Source: Candidatus Aminicenantes bacterium UBA4820 (lineage in GTDB: Bacteria > Acidobacteriota > UBA4820). Taken from it: 6,147 nt of DNA. The stretch lies in contig DHFQ01000025.1 in NCBI GenBank assembly GCA_002402325.1, positions 1 through 6,147 of the forward strand, written 5' to 3'. Positions 5,086 through 6,147 of this stretch are shown here, one piece after another (position 1 is the stretch's first letter; each line of letters starts with the position of its first letter). Position numbers and translations under genes: made by a program. The notes under the pieces are model-generated. The model searched no databases. It was given only the letters and a program-made list of their open reading frames with translations, and had not been told where the DNA came from.

Positions 5086-5574
5086 TTATATCAATCTTAA
5101 TGCAGATTCAACAACTTCATCAACACTAAGTGATTCAGTCCAAATTCTAAAATGTGCCCTTGTGTAAAGACTTCTCCTTTTGATGAATAGTCCAAAAAGA
5201 TTTTCATTTTCTAATATTTCTTTTTTCTTACCGCTCATCATCATTCTTCTTTTCACCTCTTTAAATGAAAGATCAAGATAAATAGTGGGACCCATATTTT
5301 TCAAAGTTGCTATTGTCGTTTCATTAAAACCGCCTTCTCCCACCGCCATTACCCTCTCCTCTTCAGATGTTGACAAAACGATTTGATTTTCAAGGGTTCT
5401 GAAATATTCTTCCCCTTTTTGTTTAACTATTTTATCAATGCTCATCTCTTCCAGATATTCAATAACATCGTTTGTGTCTTTGAAGGGAAGGGCAAGTCTT
5501 CTTGCCACGATTCTTCCCACCGTTGACTTTCCACATCCCATAAAGCCACAAAATGTTATTGTTCTTCCTGCCAT
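5086..5574 (-). CDS. shikimate kinase-like P-loop kinase with altered substrate residues
   Basis: This 162-residue protein has the length and layout of AroK/shikimate kinase, the enzyme that phosphorylates shikimate in the aromatic amino acid pathway. The P-loop is GFMGCGKST (10-18). The block GEEYFRTLE (54-62) keeps the substrate Arg (R59), and KRRSLY (132-137) keeps the late Arg of the family. Three other marks differ. The usual Asp-Thr-Asp is DTN (33-35), the Gly-Gly-Gly loop is GEGG (79-82), and the lid Arg-Pro motif is KKKEIL (116-121). It may therefore be a diverged shikimate kinase, or a relative acting on another small hydroxyl compound. No other aromatic-pathway gene is nearby. The ATG is nine bases after the tRNA-Val CCA end, with no ribosome site between. 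Fold and kinase family are secure; the substrate is doubtful. Confidence 0.8.
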   Translation of the reverse strand: MAGRTITFCGFMGCGKSTVGRIVARRLALPFKDTNDVIEYLEEMSIDKIVKQKGEEYFRTLENQIVLSTSEEERVMAVGEGGFNETTIATLKNMGPTIYLDLSFKEVKRRMMMSGKKKEILENENLFGLFIKRRSLYTRAHFRIWTESLSVDEVVESALRLI

Positions 5575-5583
5575 AGCAATTTC

Positions 5584-5658
5584 TGGTGGGCGATACAGGA
5601 TTTGAACCTGTGGCTCCTACCGTGTGAAGGTAGTACTCTTCCACTGAGTTAATCGCCC
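5584..5658 (-). tRNA. tRNA-Val (anticodon CAC), CCA encoded
   Basis: On the - strand a full cloverleaf of 75 bases can be drawn. The acceptor stem is GGGCGAT with ATCGCCC, the discriminator base is A, and CCA is encoded. The D arm is ACTC/GAGT. The anticodon stem CTACC/GGTAG carries loop TTCACAC, giving anticodon CAC for GTG codons. The T arm is ACAGG/CCTGT with loop TTCAAAT. All stems pair fully. The promoter at 5674-5702 sits just upstream, and the kinase-like gene begins nine bases after the CCA, so the tRNA is probably the first element of a mixed tRNA-mRNA operon. Confidence 0.96.
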
Positions 5659-5673
5659 ATCTTCAAAGTTTTA

Positions 5674-5702
5674 ATTCTAACCAAAATAAAGTTTAAAATC
5701 AA
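5674..5702 (-). promoter_or_regulatory. promoter of tRNA-Val and the downstream operon
   Basis: Read on the - strand, TTGATT (5702-5697) is followed after exactly 17 bases by TAGAAT (5679-5674), which matches the -10 consensus at five of six positions. Transcription would begin near 5667, about nine bases before the mature tRNA 5' end at 5658. The -35 lies just five bases beyond the HU stop codon, so the HU gene and this operon appear to be separate units unless HU transcripts read through. I see no strong HU terminator in between. Confidence 0.65.
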
Positions 5703-5707
5703 AAAGG

Positions 5708-5992
5708 CTATTTGATTGATTCCTTCAAACTCTTTGCAGGCTTGAATGCGGGGTAATTTCTTTTTGGGACTTTTACCTCAACACCGTTTCTGGGATTTCT
5801 TGCAGTTCTTTGACTTCTCTTTCTTGCGAAGAATGTTCCAAACCCTGAAATTGTAACTTTGTCTCCCCCCTTTAATGTTATTGAGATTATTCCTTTTCCG
5901 GGTCTAAACATCACATCAAGAACCTTTTTGACACTACCTTGCGGAACTCCACTTTTCTCTGAAATTTTTTTAATCAGTTCGGACTTGGTCAT
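5708..5992 (-). CDS. hup: HU/IHF-family nucleoid DNA-binding protein
   Basis: This is a 94-residue histone-like protein that dimerises and bends DNA without strong sequence preference. It shows the family's GFGTF turn (50-54), the DNA-intercalating arm with Arg-Asn-Pro (65-67), and the C-terminal PAFKPAKSLK (81-90). MTKSELIKKI is a standard HU beginning. The frame extends 14 codons further upstream, but the start at 5992 is preferred because AAGGAG (6006-6001) lies eight bases before it and it matches family N-termini. The protein is four residues longer than typical 90-residue HU. The extra residues fall in the second helix, around MFRPGKGIIS (28-37), which contains Pro and Gly where the family is normally helical. 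The gene has its own -10 at 6023-6018. Confidence 0.93.
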   Translation of the reverse strand: MTKSELIKKISEKSGVPQGSVKKVLDVMFRPGKGIISITLKGGDKVTISGFGTFFARKRSQRTARNPRNGVEVKVPKRNYPAFKPAKSLKESIK

Positions 5993-6017
5993 AGTCTCCT
6001 CTCCTTTCCAAAGACAA

Positions 6018-6057
6018 ATTATAAAATATTTCAAAGAAAAAGAAAATGGATTGTCAA
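6018..6057 (-). promoter_or_regulatory. HU gene promoter region
   Basis: On the - strand a perfect TATAAT (6023-6018) lies 25 bases before the HU ATG. It would start transcription near 6011, just ahead of the ribosome site. A perfect TTGACA also exists (6057-6052), but 28 bases separate the two instead of about 17. The -10 is the more reliable part. A normally spaced -35 to go with it is poor (TTTTCT), so promoter strength is uncertain. Confidence 0.45.
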
Positions 6058-6066
6058 GAGAATAAA

Positions 6067-6091
6067 AAAGCCCGTTTAAAAAACGGGCTTT
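6067..6091 (-). terminator. intrinsic terminator of the tRNA-Met transcript
   Basis: AAAGCCCGTTT (6067-6077) and AAACGGGCTTT (6081-6091) form a perfect 11-bp stem with a three-base loop. On the - strand the stem is followed by further T residues (6066-6064, then ATT). It begins six bases after the tRNA CCA end, so it ends the tRNA transcript arriving from the right. It also has some T-rich sequence on the + side and might work in both directions. Confidence 0.85.
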
Positions 6092-6097
6092 AAATTT

Positions 6098-6147
6098 TGG
6101 TGGCGGGGGGAGGATTTGAACCTACGACCTCTGGGTTATGAGCCCAG
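6098..6147 (-). tRNA. tRNA-Met (anticodon CAT), probably initiator tRNA-fMet, 5' part outside the window
   Basis: The 3' half of a tRNA is present on the - strand from position 27 to the encoded CCA. The anticodon stem CTGGG/CCCAG carries loop CTCATAA with anticodon CAT. The three consecutive G:C pairs next to the loop are the hallmark of bacterial initiator tRNA, so fMet is preferred over elongator Met or lysidine-modified Ile. The T loop is TTCAAAT. The acceptor 3' strand is CCCCGCC, followed by A and CCA. Position 1, which is mismatched with 72 in most bacterial initiators, is outside the window. Confidence 0.85.

Noticed and set aside
5459..5644. 61-codon - strand frame running out of tRNA-Val into the kinase gene
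   Set aside because: Its first part is the translation of the tRNA T and anticodon arms and the rest is the kinase gene in another frame.

Overview
This is an AT-rich bacterial chromosomal segment (by eye roughly one third G+C) with two opposing sets of genes. The proteins are rich in Lys, Ile and Glu. Nothing in the window fixes the lineage. The sequence style fits a low-GC or deep-branching, possibly thermophilic and anaerobic bacterium, but that is inference only. There is no phage, transposase or CRISPR gene.

Left half, + strand. A YitT-family membrane protein (137-1018) is followed by a dCMP deaminase (1174-1599, comEB). Immediately after it comes prmC (1603-2439), the release-factor glutamine methyltransferase. 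The reading frame of prmC has no ATG, GTG or TTG before codon 132, so the full-length protein almost certainly starts at an ATT codon three bases after the deaminase stop. A 473-base gap (2440-2912) then holds a good promoter (2670-2696), a 16-bp palindrome and a possibly folded leader. These precede an exported protein (2913-3527) with a GGGGGG linker and 12 cysteines in its last 39 residues. A hairpin terminator follows at 3574-3593.

Centre. The convergent gap 3528-4057 has no credible gene. It contains a promoter-like site (3794-3822) and a 161-base element (3885-4045) bounded by 27/28-base inverted repeats with another hairpin at its centre. It could be a structured small RNA or a MITE-like relic.

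Right half, - strand, read from right to left. First is the 3' half of a CAT-anticodon tRNA, probably initiator tRNA-fMet (6098-6147), with its terminator (6067-6091). Next is an HU-type DNA-binding protein (5708-5992). A promoter (5674-5702) then drives tRNA-Val(CAC) (5584-5658), probably followed by co-transcription of a shikimate-kinase-like protein (5086-5574), a metallophosphoesterase (4318-5067) and a small conserved-type hypothetical protein (4058-4321). The kinase starts nine bases after the tRNA CCA end and differs from shikimate kinase at several substrate residues.

Most named genes are housekeeping: nucleotide metabolism, translation termination, nucleoid structure and tRNAs. The less ordinary items are the ATT-initiated prmC, the Cys-rich exported protein, the inverted-repeat element in the convergent gap, and the diverged kinase fused transcriptionally to a tRNA.
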